NCBI GenBank assembly: GCA_007376745.1
Contig: VMGU01000010.1
Span: 1-10,088 of the forward strand
Source of the DNA: Parcubacteria group bacterium Athens0714_26
GTDB lineage: Bacteria; Patescibacteriota; Minisyncoccia; UBA6257; 02-FULL-45-10c
Direction: 5' to 3'
DNA: 10,088 nt
How positions within the stretch are numbered: the stretch's first letter is position 1; each line of letters starts with the position of its first letter. The position numbers and the translations under genes were made by a program. Positions 1-6,572 of this stretch are shown piece after piece. The notes under the pieces were generated by a model. The model had not been told where the DNA came from and did no database searches. It was given only the letters and a program-made list of their open reading frames with translations.

Positions 1-166
1 TGAAGCAATTCGGCACGGCATAGCGCGCGCGTTAGTTAAATATAATGAGGAATTACGCAAGAAACTTAGGAAATTCGGCTATATGACGCGCGACGCGCGA
101 ATGGTTGAGAGAAAGAAATATGGGCTTAAAAAAGCGCGAAGGGCTCCGCAGTGGGCTAAACGCTAA
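1..166 (+). CDS. rpsI: 30S ribosomal protein S9 (uS9), 3' end only
   Basis: The first in-frame codon is at position 2 (GAA) and the frame runs 54 codons to TAA at 164-166; the 5' part lies outside the window. The translated tail contains MTRDARMVERKKYGLKKARR followed by APQWAKR, the signature C-terminus of bacterial S9. S9 sits in the head of the small subunit, and its basic tail reaches the P site, where the last Arg contacts the P-site tRNA anticodon arm; that Arg is kept here (AKR in place of the more common SKR). The PQW variant of the usual PQF is typical, as far as I recall, of CPR bacteria. A hairpin terminator follows 14 bp after the stop, so this is probably the end of an rplM-rpsI type transcription unit. 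Identification is secure despite truncation. Confidence 0.95.
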   Translation, partial: EAIRHGIARALVKYNEELRKKLRKFGYMTRDARMVERKKYGLKKARRAPQWAKR

Positions 167-180
167 AGTATATAATATTA

Positions 181-208
181 AACAACCCCGAATTCCGGGG
201 TTGTTTTT
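181..208. terminator. Intrinsic terminator between convergent genes
   Basis: A perfect 10-bp inverted repeat, AACAACCCCG (181-190) and CGGGGTTGTT (196-205), encloses a 5-nt loop. On the plus strand it ends in a run of five T (204-208), the form of a rho-independent terminator for rpsI. Read on the minus strand it lies about 12 nt beyond the stop of the PEGA gene and is followed by a weaker T-rich stretch (TTGTTTAATATT), so it probably serves both convergent genes. Confidence 0.85.
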
Positions 209-217
209 AAAACTTAT

Positions 218-1591
218 TTATTCCAGCGGTAATTTGTATAAATTATTAGACTCAAGATAATAAAATAAATTAGTCGTTAAGTCGTAAGAATAATTATCAA
301 TTTTATCGTTAATAAATTGTTCGTTTACGGGGGTTCTGTCATCTATTTCTAATAAAGATAATTTGTCCGGATATTTAATAAACAGATAGGCGGAATTTTT
401 GTGCCAGGAAATCAAATCCGTTTCCACAGGGATTGCGGTGGACAAGCCCGCCTGCGCCAAGACTTCGGCGGACAAGTCGGCGGTATCGCCGGCTTTTTTA
501 TTTGAATAATCAAGCTGGTCTTTAAGAAATAAAACTTTAATCCGCCCGTTATTTTCAACGTATGCCAATTTTTCGCTGTCTGGGGAAAAACTGAATTGTT
601 TAACGGAAGCCGAAATTTCTTTTGTTAAGCCCGTGGATATATTGATTATTATTAATTTACCGTTGGTCACTAAAGCAGCATTCCCGCCATCCGTGGATAC
701 TTTTATCGCACTAGGCATACTGGTTATCGCGTCAGTAATCAATTTTTCGTTTTTTAGGGTTAAGTTATAAGAAAAAAAACCGGATTTTCTGATTAAAAAC
801 AGATTATTATTTTTAACTGCCGCAAACCACGCCGGATTTTGCGGGATTATTTCAAGGTCAAATCTTAAAAAATCAAGAATATAAAGTTTGTTTTTTGAAA
901 TTATAATTGCTTTGTTGTCGTCAAAAGGGTAGGGCTGAATTTTGGGGTAAGAGTCGGTGTCTATGATGGATTTTTTATCTTTAAGATTATTAAAGAGCAG
1001 ACTAAGATTGGTAGCCAAATTATTTTGGGTCGCTTGGATAGCAAAATAGTTTTTTCCCGCTTTATCGGAAGTCAGAGCGGTGGCGTCGTCATAAAACCAA
1101 TCAATAAACACGCTGCCGCTGGAATTTTGGCCGTTTATAATCAGTTTTTCGTCTTGGTTTTGCCAGACGTTATATTTCGGACCAGCCCAAAAACTTTTGA
1201 TATCTTGCATAAAGGGTTTGATATTATTAAGATTTTTAGGGATTAAAATCAGGGGATAGGTTTTAGTGATTAGCGACGGTTTAACAACAAGATTTTTTAT
1301 CCAGCTATTATAGCCGTCTTTTTCGATTGTAACGGTATAAGTTTGGGGAAAAAGACCGGGTATTAAAATGCCGTTTTTACGGGACTGGGAATTTATTTTA
1401 TAATTATTTTCTTTGATTTTGATTAATGAATTTTCTGGCTGGCCGCCGATTTCTATGGCTCCGGACTGGTAAAATTTAAAATTTTTAAAATCAAATTGCC
1501 ACCCATTGGAATACAAGAGAAGGATTGAGCCTATAACAAAAAAGAATACGATTAGAATGTAAAAAATTGTTTTGCGCGTTCTGATGGTCAT
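218..1591 (-). CDS. Membrane-anchored PEGA-domain protein with beta-propeller-like C-terminal region
   Basis: 457 residues. Residues 1-8 are basic (RTRK) and residues 9-28 form one hydrophobic segment, giving an N-terminal anchor with the bulk outside the cytoplasm. Residues about 42-117 match a PEGA domain: IEIGGQPENSLIKI, then the conserved GLFPQTYTVTIEKDGYNSW. PEGA domains are beta-rich surface modules frequent in CPR and other cell-envelope proteins. From about 130 on there are repeated short blocks of the TolB/WD-like style (for example FSFSPDSEKLAYVENNGRIK), suggesting a partial beta-propeller; this is inferred from pattern only. No catalytic motif is seen, so the molecular role is unknown. 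The gene is convergent to rpsI and divergent from murA, hence a separate transcript, with a good promoter at 1610-1639. Residues about 366-391 are an odd GC-rich, Ala-rich insert (see repeat entry). The start is the first ATG, directly before the anchor; no Shine-Dalgarno is present. Confidence 0.8.
   Translation of the reverse strand: MTIRTRKTIFYILIVFFFVIGSILLLYSNGWQFDFKNFKFYQSGAIEIGGQPENSLIKIKENNYKINSQSRKNGILIPGLFPQTYTVTIEKDGYNSWIKNLVVKPSLITKTYPLILIPKNLNNIKPFMQDIKSFWAGPKYNVWQNQDEKLIINGQNSSGSVFIDWFYDDATALTSDKAGKNYFAIQATQNNLATNLSLLFNNLKDKKSIIDTDSYPKIQPYPFDDNKAIIISKNKLYILDFLRFDLEIIPQNPAWFAAVKNNNLFLIRKSGFFSYNLTLKNEKLITDAITSMPSAIKVSTDGGNAALVTNGKLIIINISTGLTKEISASVKQFSFSPDSEKLAYVENNGRIKVLFLKDQLDYSNKKAGDTADLSAEVLAQAGLSTAIPVETDLISWHKNSAYLFIKYPDKLSLLEIDDRTPVNEQFINDKIDNYSYDLTTNLFYYLESNNLYKLPLE
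431..495. repeat. GC-rich, partly palindromic in-frame insert in the PEGA gene
   Basis: This stretch is clearly richer in G and C than the AT-rich gene around it. The core CGG[T/C]GGACAAG occurs twice (436-446 and 466-476; 10 of 11 bases equal), exactly 30 bp apart, which encodes a ten-residue repeat (LSAEVLAQAG, LSTAIPVETD). Several inverted repeats overlap here: GACTT (461-465) with AAGTC (474-478), GCGG (435-438) with CCGC (448-451), and a 9-bp stem 474-482/487-495 with one G-T wobble and loop GTAT. It resembles small palindromic elements that insert in frame into genes, such as the Rickettsia palindromic elements, but the identity is an inference. Confidence 0.5.
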
Positions 1592-1614
1592 AAATTAGGT
1601 TAATGGGTTATTAT
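1585..1614 (+). promoter_or_regulatory. Possible weak promoter for the murA transcript
   Basis: TGGTCA (1585-1590, four of six bases of the -35 consensus) and TATTAT (1609-1614, five of six of the -10 consensus) are 18 bp apart. The predicted start near 1621 would give an almost leaderless murA mRNA. Its -10 box overlaps that of the divergent PEGA promoter. The region is AT-rich, so a chance match is quite possible. Confidence 0.3.
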
Positions 1615-1639
1615 ATTATTATATGCGTTTTATTATCAA
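1610..1639 (-). promoter_or_regulatory. Sigma70-type promoter of the PEGA gene
   Basis: On the minus strand, TTGATA (1639 to 1634) and a consensus TATAAT (1615 to 1610) are separated by 18 bp. Transcription would begin near 1603, about 12 nt before the ATG at 1591. The -35 box lies inside the first codons of murA. The untranslated leader is short and has no Shine-Dalgarno. Confidence 0.6.
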
Positions 1640-2885
1640 TGGCGGTAGGAGACTGGGCGGAGAAATAAAAATTGAAGGCTGTAAAAACGCGGCCACTCCC
1701 ATTATAGCGGCGACCATTTTAAGCAGGGGAACTTGTGTGCTGGAAAATATTCCTCGGATAGGCGATGTGTTTACTATGCTTGAAATTCTGGAAGGCTGTG
1801 GGTCAAAGCAGAAGTGGACTGGCGACCATACTATTGAAATCAAAAATGACGATTTTAACCCGGAGTTATTGAATCAGCATCTAGTAAGAAAAATACGGTC
1901 GTCAATTTTACTGGTGGGACCGATTTTGGCAAGGTTTGGGAAAATCAAGCTTTCTGTTCCGGGCGGATGCCACTTAGGCGGACGGCCGCTGGACGCGCAT
2001 CTTGAGTCTTTTAAATCAATTGGCGCCGAAGTGGATTTTGACGAGAGTGTCGGTATTTACAATATTTCTCTTAATAAACCCGAAAATAAAAAAATAATTT
2101 TAAAAGAATTCAGCGTTACGGCCACCGAGAATTTATTAATGTTGGCCTCAAAATATCCGTTAGAAATAAAATTGGCGGCATGCGAGCCGCATGTTGAAGA
2201 CCTCGGTAATTTTTTAAAAAAGATGGGCATGAGGATTGAAGGATTAGGGACTCATCATATTACTATTAATAAAAGTTCCGTAGACTTTGACGGCGAAGCG
2301 CGTTATCAAATTATCAATGACCCTATTGAGGCGGGGACTTTTGCCATTTTAGCCGCGGCGACTAAAAGCAGAATTTTAATTAAGGGAGTTAATGCCGATT
2401 TTTTAGACGCGCCGCTTCAAAAATTAAAAGAATTCGGAGCCGTTTTTAAAATTGAAGGCGGCGATTTATTTGTTGACGGTTCGGCTTCTGTTTTAAAATC
2501 GGCGAAAGTTCAGACTTTGCCTTATCCAGGTTTACCCACGGATTTACAGGCGCCCTTTGGCGTTTTGGCCACTCAAGCTCAAGGAAGTTCGTTGATTTTT
2601 GACATACTCTATGAAGGTAGACTAAAATACATTAATGAATTAAAAAAGATGGGGGCGGACGCGGTGATTTTAGACGCGCATCGGGCCATAATTAACGGCC
2701 CAACCGTGTTAGGGGGAGCCGAGATTGAGAGTCTGGATTTGAGAGCCGGCGCAACATTGGTAATTGCCGCTCTCGCGGCCAAAGGCCAGAGTATTATCGG
2801 CAACATAGAACAAATTGACAGGGGATATGAGAAGTTGGACGAGCGGCTTAAAAAATTAGGTGCTCTTATCGAAAGAGAAAATTAG
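1623..2885 (+). CDS. murA: UDP-N-acetylglucosamine 1-carboxyvinyltransferase (MurA)
   Basis: 420 residues, the usual MurA length (E. coli 419). The cytoplasmic enzyme transfers enolpyruvate from PEP to UDP-GlcNAc, the first committed step of peptidoglycan precursor synthesis. Visible hallmarks: K21-N22 in the N-terminal EGCKNAATP motif (PEP/substrate binding); the PGGCHLGGRPLDAH loop with catalytic C116, the residue alkylated by fosfomycin, so the enzyme is predicted to be of the fosfomycin-sensitive Cys type rather than the Asp type; D307 in LPTDLQAPF, matching the catalytic Asp305; R374 in DLRAGA and R400 in DRGYEKLDERL, matching conserved arginines. All key residues are present and the two-lobed EPSP-synthase fold is full length. 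The ATG lies 31 bp from the divergent PEGA start and has no Shine-Dalgarno. mreB follows 27 bp after the TAG stop, so both envelope genes are probably co-transcribed. Confidence 0.97.
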   Translation: MRFIINGGRRLGGEIKIEGCKNAATPIIAATILSRGTCVLENIPRIGDVFTMLEILEGCGSKQKWTGDHTIEIKNDDFNPELLNQHLVRKIRSSILLVGPILARFGKIKLSVPGGCHLGGRPLDAHLESFKSIGAEVDFDESVGIYNISLNKPENKKIILKEFSVTATENLLMLASKYPLEIKLAACEPHVEDLGNFLKKMGMRIEGLGTHHITINKSSVDFDGEARYQIINDPIEAGTFAILAAATKSRILIKGVNADFLDAPLQKLKEFGAVFKIEGGDLFVDGSASVLKSAKVQTLPYPGLPTDLQAPFGVLATQAQGSSLIFDILYEGRLKYINELKKMGADAVILDAHRAIINGPTVLGGAEIESLDLRAGATLVIAALAAKGQSIIGNIEQIDRGYEKLDERLKKLGALIEREN

Positions 2886-2912
2886 CGGTTTATTAAATGT
2901 TTTATTTTTATT

Positions 2913-3917
2913 ATGTTTGCTAAAAAAATAGGCATTGACCTTGGAACCACGAATACCATTGTTTTTGTCCCAGGTAAGGGATTTATTATTAATGAACCGA
3001 CCATAGTCGCGTTGAGTTTGCCAGATAATGGCGTCTTGGCGGTGGGCAGGGAAGCAAAAGATATGATAGGTCGCACGCCAGCTGATATTATTGCTTATAG
3101 GCCTCTTAAGGACGGAGTTATTGCCGATTATTACATTACCAAGGCTATGCTTAAATATTTTATTTCTAAAGCCAATCATCCTAATTTTTTTAAACCGGAT
3201 GTAGTTATTTCCGTGCCCGCGGGCATAACACAGACTGAAAGAAGAGCGGTGATAAACGCCGCCAGGGAAGCCGGCGCGAAGGAGGCTTATGTAGTTAAGG
3301 AACCGATTCTTGCGGCGCTCGGCGCGGACATCCCGATAAACAATCATTCTGGGAATATGATTATAAATATAGGCGGCGGTACAGCTGAAGTAGCGGTTGT
3401 GTCGCTAGGCGGAATTGTTTCGTGGTCCAGCTTGCGTATTGCCGGTAATAAATTTGACCAGACTATAATGGACTACATAAAAAAGACATATTCTTTGGTC
3501 ATCGGGGAGCAGACTGCCGAAGCTGTGAAAATAGAAATAGGTTCGGCCATTCCGTCAAAAGAAAAATTAGAGTTTCAGCTCCGGGGGCGTGACGTGGTTT
3601 CAGGGCTTCCAAAAGATATTACTATCAATTCAAACGAGATTGCCGAGGCTTTAAACCCGCTTCTTATAGATATAGCTTCATCAGTCCAGAGTGTTTTTAA
3701 TGAAACTCCGGCGGAGCTGGTGGCTGATATTATGGAGAAAGGAATAATTATTTCGGGCGGAGGAGCGCAACTTCGATATATCGGTGAGTTTTTTAAGAGA
3801 ATGATAGGCGTGGAAACTTATGTGGCGGAAGAGCCTTTGTTTTGCGTGGCCAAAGGCGCCGGTTTGATTTTAAATCATTTGGACGTTTATAAGCGCATTC
3901 TTTTAAATAAACGATAA
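2913..3917 (+). CDS. mreB: Rod shape-determining protein MreB (bacterial actin)
   Basis: 334 residues, normal for MreB, a filament-forming ATPase under the inner membrane that directs lateral wall synthesis. Actin-fold motifs in order: phosphate 1 GIDLGTTNT (7-15, D9), the NEPTIVAL and RPLKDGVIADY blocks (27-73), SVPAGITQTERRAV (100-113), KEPILAALGADIP with catalytic-type E130 (129-141), phosphate 2 INIGGGTAEVAV (151-162), the IGEQTAE..KIEIGSA segment (197-212), and the adenosine motif IIISGGGAQLR (278-288), then CVAKGAG. One residue is odd: the phosphate-2 motif in MreB and Hsp70/actin relatives is DxGGGT, but here codon 152 is AAT (Asn), so the Asp that helps hold Mg2+ is missing. All else is intact, so it is not an obvious pseudogene. 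mreC, mreD and rodA are not in the window. No Shine-Dalgarno; the start is the only reasonable ATG before phosphate 1. Confidence 0.95.
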   Translation: MFAKKIGIDLGTTNTIVFVPGKGFIINEPTIVALSLPDNGVLAVGREAKDMIGRTPADIIAYRPLKDGVIADYYITKAMLKYFISKANHPNFFKPDVVISVPAGITQTERRAVINAAREAGAKEAYVVKEPILAALGADIPINNHSGNMIINIGGGTAEVAVVSLGGIVSWSSLRIAGNKFDQTIMDYIKKTYSLVIGEQTAEAVKIEIGSAIPSKEKLEFQLRGRDVVSGLPKDITINSNEIAEALNPLLIDIASSVQSVFNETPAELVADIMEKGIIISGGGAQLRYIGEFFKRMIGVETYVAEEPLFCVAKGAGLILNHLDVYKRILLNKR

Positions 3918-3949
3918 GTAATCGGATAAATTAAAATTAATAATCGCGT

Positions 3950-4819
3950 ATGTTCGCCGGCAATTTACTTTTGGTTAAAGATTTTAAAGAATTGGTAAAA
4001 GCCAATAAATTGGCCCAGGGCTATATTTTTTTTGGCGACCCGCAAATAGGCAAATTTACTTTTGCCAAAAGCATGGCTAATTTTTTGGAAAACGGCGAGT
4101 TTGAAATATCCAAGCGTCTTTTATCGGACGTTATGACAGTTGACGCCGCCGCAAGGTCAGATTCTTTAAAGAGTTCGTCGAGGGAAGGCTTGAGTCAGGG
4201 AGGCATAGATTCTATGCGGGAACTGAAGGCGTTTTTGCAGCAAAAACCGATAATTTCTTTAAAAAAAACCATAATTATAGATAATGCCGGAGAATTAACG
4301 CCGCAAGCCCAAAATGCCATTCTTAAAATTTCCGAAGAACCCACTTCAAAAGCTTTAATAATTTTGGTAGTTAATCAATTAGATGAGCTGCTTCCGCCAC
4401 TTTTATCAAGGTTTCAGAAAATATATTTCGGTCGCGCCAGCGAGGAAGATTTGATGAAATTTTTGGCGGATGAATATAAAATAAACAAGCAAGAGGCAAA
4501 AGTTTTGGCGGAGAATTCTTACGGCAGGATAGGCCGGGCAGTGGAATTGTTAAATAATCCACTGATGGAGCAGATGCAGGAAATGGCGGAAAAATTCTTA
4601 AAATCGTCAACCGCCGCCCGTTCCAAAACCATTAAAGATTTAGTTGAAGCCCAAAAAGAAAATCCACGGCTTCTGGATTATTTTATGGAATTTTTAATCA
4701 TAAGATTGCGTAAAGACCCGGTTAAAAATTTAAATCTTCTGAAATCGGCTTTAAATAGATTATTTTTGATAAAGAGTTATAATACGAATAAAAGGCTTCA
4801 GATTGAAGCAATAATATAA
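3950..4819 (+). CDS. holB: DNA polymerase III delta'-like clamp-loader subunit (AAA+)
   Basis: 289 residues, somewhat short for delta' (E. coli HolB 334). Delta' is the stator of the clamp loader that opens the beta clamp onto primed DNA. The AAA+ layout is visible: a P-loop-like GDPQIGKFTFA (29-39), Walker-B-like TIIIDNAGELTPQAQNAIL (107-125) followed by KISEEP, and the SRF version of the SRC arginine-finger motif (PPLLSRFQKIYF, 149-160), then a helical lid and collar-like C-terminus. The P-loop has Phe where Thr/Ser should follow GK, and the Walker B has DNAG instead of DEAD, so ATP hydrolysis is unlikely; this favours delta' over the active DnaX. The four-Cys zinc module of DnaX/HolB is absent (no Cys in the protein). 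Residues about 66-85 (AAARSDSLKSSSREGLSQGG) form a low-complexity insert. It lies 32 bp after mreB, with a TAA stop 2 bp before the next small ORF. Confidence 0.85.
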   Translation: MFAGNLLLVKDFKELVKANKLAQGYIFFGDPQIGKFTFAKSMANFLENGEFEISKRLLSDVMTVDAAARSDSLKSSSREGLSQGGIDSMRELKAFLQQKPIISLKKTIIIDNAGELTPQAQNAILKISEEPTSKALIILVVNQLDELLPPLLSRFQKIYFGRASEEDLMKFLADEYKINKQEAKVLAENSYGRIGRAVELLNNPLMEQMQEMAEKFLKSSTAARSKTIKDLVEAQKENPRLLDYFMEFLIIRLRKDPVKNLNLLKSALNRLFLIKSYNTNKRLQIEAII

Positions 4820-4821
4820 AT

Positions 4822-4911
4822 ATGAATAAAGCTTTTTTTATAATAATAATGATTATTTTTACGGCCATCATAATATATTTTTTGCCGTCGGTTTGTAAAT
4901 TAAATTTATAA
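4822..4911 (+). CDS. Putative 29-residue single-pass membrane micro-protein
   Basis: An ATG-to-TAA frame of 29 codons fills the gap between holB and frr almost exactly: it begins 2 bp after the holB stop and ends 2 bp before the frr start. The product begins MNKAFFIIIMIIF, continues TAIIIYFLPSV and ends CKLNL: one Lys near the N-terminus, then about 20 hydrophobic residues forming a likely transmembrane helix. No family is recognised. Support comes from the tight head-to-tail spacing, as in the rest of this operon, and from the coherent membrane-helix design. Against it, the region is very AT-rich, in which Ile/Phe codons arise by chance, and no Shine-Dalgarno is present (none of the neighbours has one either). 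It could instead be a spacer that happens to be open. Confidence 0.4.
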   Translation: MNKAFFIIIMIIFTAIIIYFLPSVCKLNL

Positions 4912-4913
4912 TT

Positions 4914-5459
4914 ATGGAAATTAAGGATTTAGAATTTAAATTAAGAAGTTTATTGGAGTCGCTTAAAACCGAATTTCAGTCGGTCAGGGGCAGCCGTCCT
5001 TCGCCGCGGATGGTGGAAGACATAAAAGTTGATTATTTTGAGCAGCAGCTTCCTATAAAAGCGCTCGGTTCCATCTCGATTAATCCGCCCAGGGAAATCG
5101 TTATAAGCGTTTGGGATAAAAACGCGGTTAATGTGGTGGCAAAAGCGATTGAAACATCAAATTTGAAAGTGACTGCCAATATTGAAGGCAACTTAATAAG
5201 GATTAATTTACCGTCGCTTACCGATGAGAGAAAAAAGGAATTGGAAAAAGTCGCCAAAAAAATGACTGAGGATGTAAAAATAAGAATTAGAGGGATTAGA
5301 GATGATGTCAATAAAGAAATCAAGACAGCGGAAGAAAACAAGTTGTTTTCAGAGGACGTGGCTTTTAGGAAAAAAGAAGAGGTGCAAAAATCAGTAGATA
5401 AAATTAATGTCGAGACCGATAAGCTTTTAAACGACAAAATCCGCGAGATTTTGAGTTAA
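4914..5459 (+). CDS. frr: Ribosome recycling factor
   Basis: 181 residues (E. coli 185). RRF works with EF-G to split the post-termination ribosome into subunits. The family pattern is continuous: the first long helix (1-27), VRGSRPSPRMVEDIKVDYF (24-42), the beta domain with LPIKALGSISINPPREIVI (46-64) and WDKNAVNVVAKAI (67-79), LPSLTDERKKELEKVAKK (99-116), and the signature helix IRIRGIRDDVNKEIK, in which R129 aligns with the functionally critical Arg132 of E. coli. The two-domain L shape is therefore complete. It is usually found downstream of rpsB-tsf-pyrH; here it follows holB and the micro-ORF and precedes rseP by 4 bp, which indicates co-transcription and perhaps translational coupling. 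The ATG is preceded by an AT-rich stretch without Shine-Dalgarno. Confidence 0.97.
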   Translation: MEIKDLEFKLRSLLESLKTEFQSVRGSRPSPRMVEDIKVDYFEQQLPIKALGSISINPPREIVISVWDKNAVNVVAKAIETSNLKVTANIEGNLIRINLPSLTDERKKELEKVAKKMTEDVKIRIRGIRDDVNKEIKTAEENKLFSEDVAFRKKEEVQKSVDKINVETDKLLNDKIREILS

Positions 5460-5463
5460 TTTA

Positions 5464-6498
5464 ATGCCGGGATTTATAAATTTTTTAGCGGTAATAATCA
5501 GTTTTTCCGTCCTCATCATCATTCATGAGCTGGGTCATTTTTGGGCGGCAAAAAAAATGGGCGTTTTGGTAGAGGAGTTCGGATTGGGATATCCGCCGAG
5601 GATTTTCGGCAAGAAAATAGGCGAAACGGTTTATAGCTTGAACTGGATTCCTTTCGGCGGTTTTGTAAAAATTTATGGCTTTAGTCATCTTGGGGAAAGA
5701 CCTGAAATTCAGATAACGCGTAGTTTCTCGCATCAGAATATTTATAAGCGAGTTTTAACGGCGTTGGCCGGTATACTGATGAATATTTTTTTAGGCTGGT
5801 TTTTAATATCGGCGGTTTTTTTGGTAGGCGAGCCGCAATTAATTTTAATTGAGGAAGTTAAAACCGACAGTCTGGCGGCTACGGCCGGCTTGCAAAAGAA
5901 CGACACCTTTTCGGATTTTAAAGAAATTAAACAATTAACCGATTTTTTGGATACCAATAAAGGCAAGCAAATTGTTTTAAATGTTAAGCGGGGCGATAAG
6001 AATTTACTGATAAAGGTAACGCCGCGATTAAAGGTGCCCGAGGGCGAAGGTAATTTGGGGATTTTATTGATTGAAACCGGATCGCCTAAATTAGGTTTGG
6101 TAAAAAGCGTCACTGAAGGATTTTTAACAACTTTTAAAACTATCGGGTTGATATTTGTTGGACTCGGTAATCTGGCCGTCAGGTTGTTTTCCGGCGGTGA
6201 AGTATTAAGTAACTTAACCGGACCCGTGGGGATAGTGGATATTGGCATTAAGGCAGTCAGTTTTGGTTTTATCAATCTTTTGCGTTTTTTGGCGTTGTTG
6301 TCTTTGAATTTAGCCGTTTTTAATTTTTTGCCCATTCCTTTACTTGATGGTGGGTGGTCAATTTTTATGATTATAGAAAATTTCAGAAAGAAATCGTTTA
6401 CCCCGAAAACAATGGCGATTATCAATACCCTGGGTTTTTCATTTTTTGTGCTTCTCGCACTCGCGGTAACCGTTAAGGATTTGGTAAATTTGTTTTAA
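5464..6498 (+). CDS. rseP: RseP-family site-2 zinc metalloprotease (M50)
   Basis: 344 residues; family members are usually 340-450. This is an intramembrane protease that cuts substrates, such as anti-sigma factors or leftover signal peptides, within the membrane. TM1 (about 5-20) runs into the zinc motif HELGH (H21, E22, H25). The FGFG-like turn follows (VEEFGLGYPPRIFGKKIGE) and then WIPFGGFVKIYG (61-72). TM2 spans about 98-120. A PDZ-like domain lies at about 124-190 (AATAGLQKNDTF, then VLNVKRGDKNLLIKVTPR); it looks compressed, lacking part of the usual carboxylate-loop and following strand. The conserved NLTGPVGIVDIG (250-261) and the third zinc-ligand motif NFLPIPLLDGG (N287, D295) lie before the last TM (about 322-342). 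All catalytic residues are present. It starts 4 bp after frr. Substrate unknown; no anti-sigma factor gene is in the window. Confidence 0.93.
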   Translation: MPGFINFLAVIISFSVLIIIHELGHFWAAKKMGVLVEEFGLGYPPRIFGKKIGETVYSLNWIPFGGFVKIYGFSHLGERPEIQITRSFSHQNIYKRVLTALAGILMNIFLGWFLISAVFLVGEPQLILIEEVKTDSLAATAGLQKNDTFSDFKEIKQLTDFLDTNKGKQIVLNVKRGDKNLLIKVTPRLKVPEGEGNLGILLIETGSPKLGLVKSVTEGFLTTFKTIGLIFVGLGNLAVRLFSGGEVLSNLTGPVGIVDIGIKAVSFGFINLLRFLALLSLNLAVFNFLPIPLLDGGWSIFMIIENFRKKSFTPKTMAIINTLGFSFFVLLALAVTVKDLVNLF

Positions 6499-6507
6499 CC
6501 GCGGTAA

Positions 6508-6535
6508 TTGCGGATTTATAAAAATAGTTTATTAT
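6508..6535 (+). promoter_or_regulatory. Weak possible promoter in the rseP-proS gap
   Basis: The 74-bp gap (6499-6572) is the longest on the plus strand. TTGCGG (6508-6513, three of six -35 bases) and TATTAT (6530-6535, five of six -10 bases) are 16 bp apart and would start transcription near 6542, about 31 nt before proS. No convincing terminator is seen: CCGC (6499-6502) can pair with GCGG (6510-6513) but there is no T run. It may simply be an operon spacer. Confidence 0.22.
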
Positions 6536-6572
6536 TTATACATTAGCGGCATTCGTTTAGTCATTAATTATT

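Noticed and set aside
2856..3347. 163-residue minus-strand open frame across the murA-mreB junction
   Set aside because: It overlaps two certain genes and has no recognisable motif.
4203..4217. Perfect inverted repeat GCATAGA-T-TCTATGC
   Set aside because: It is inside holB coding sequence, single copy in the window, with no promoter nearby; most likely chance.
3950..4819. DnaX (tau/gamma) rather than delta'
   Set aside because: Both ATP-site motifs are degenerate, the zinc Cys are missing and the length is too short for DnaX.
5033..5437. 134-residue minus-strand open frame antisense to frr
   Set aside because: Ser/Leu/Phe-rich shadow of the Lys/Glu-rich RRF; no domain or independent start context.
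5742..6425. 227-residue minus-strand open frame antisense to rseP
   Set aside because: It lies fully within rseP, which has all M50 catalytic motifs. The antisense product is a Pro/Lys/Ser-rich sequence without recognisable domains, as expected from a reverse-frame shadow.
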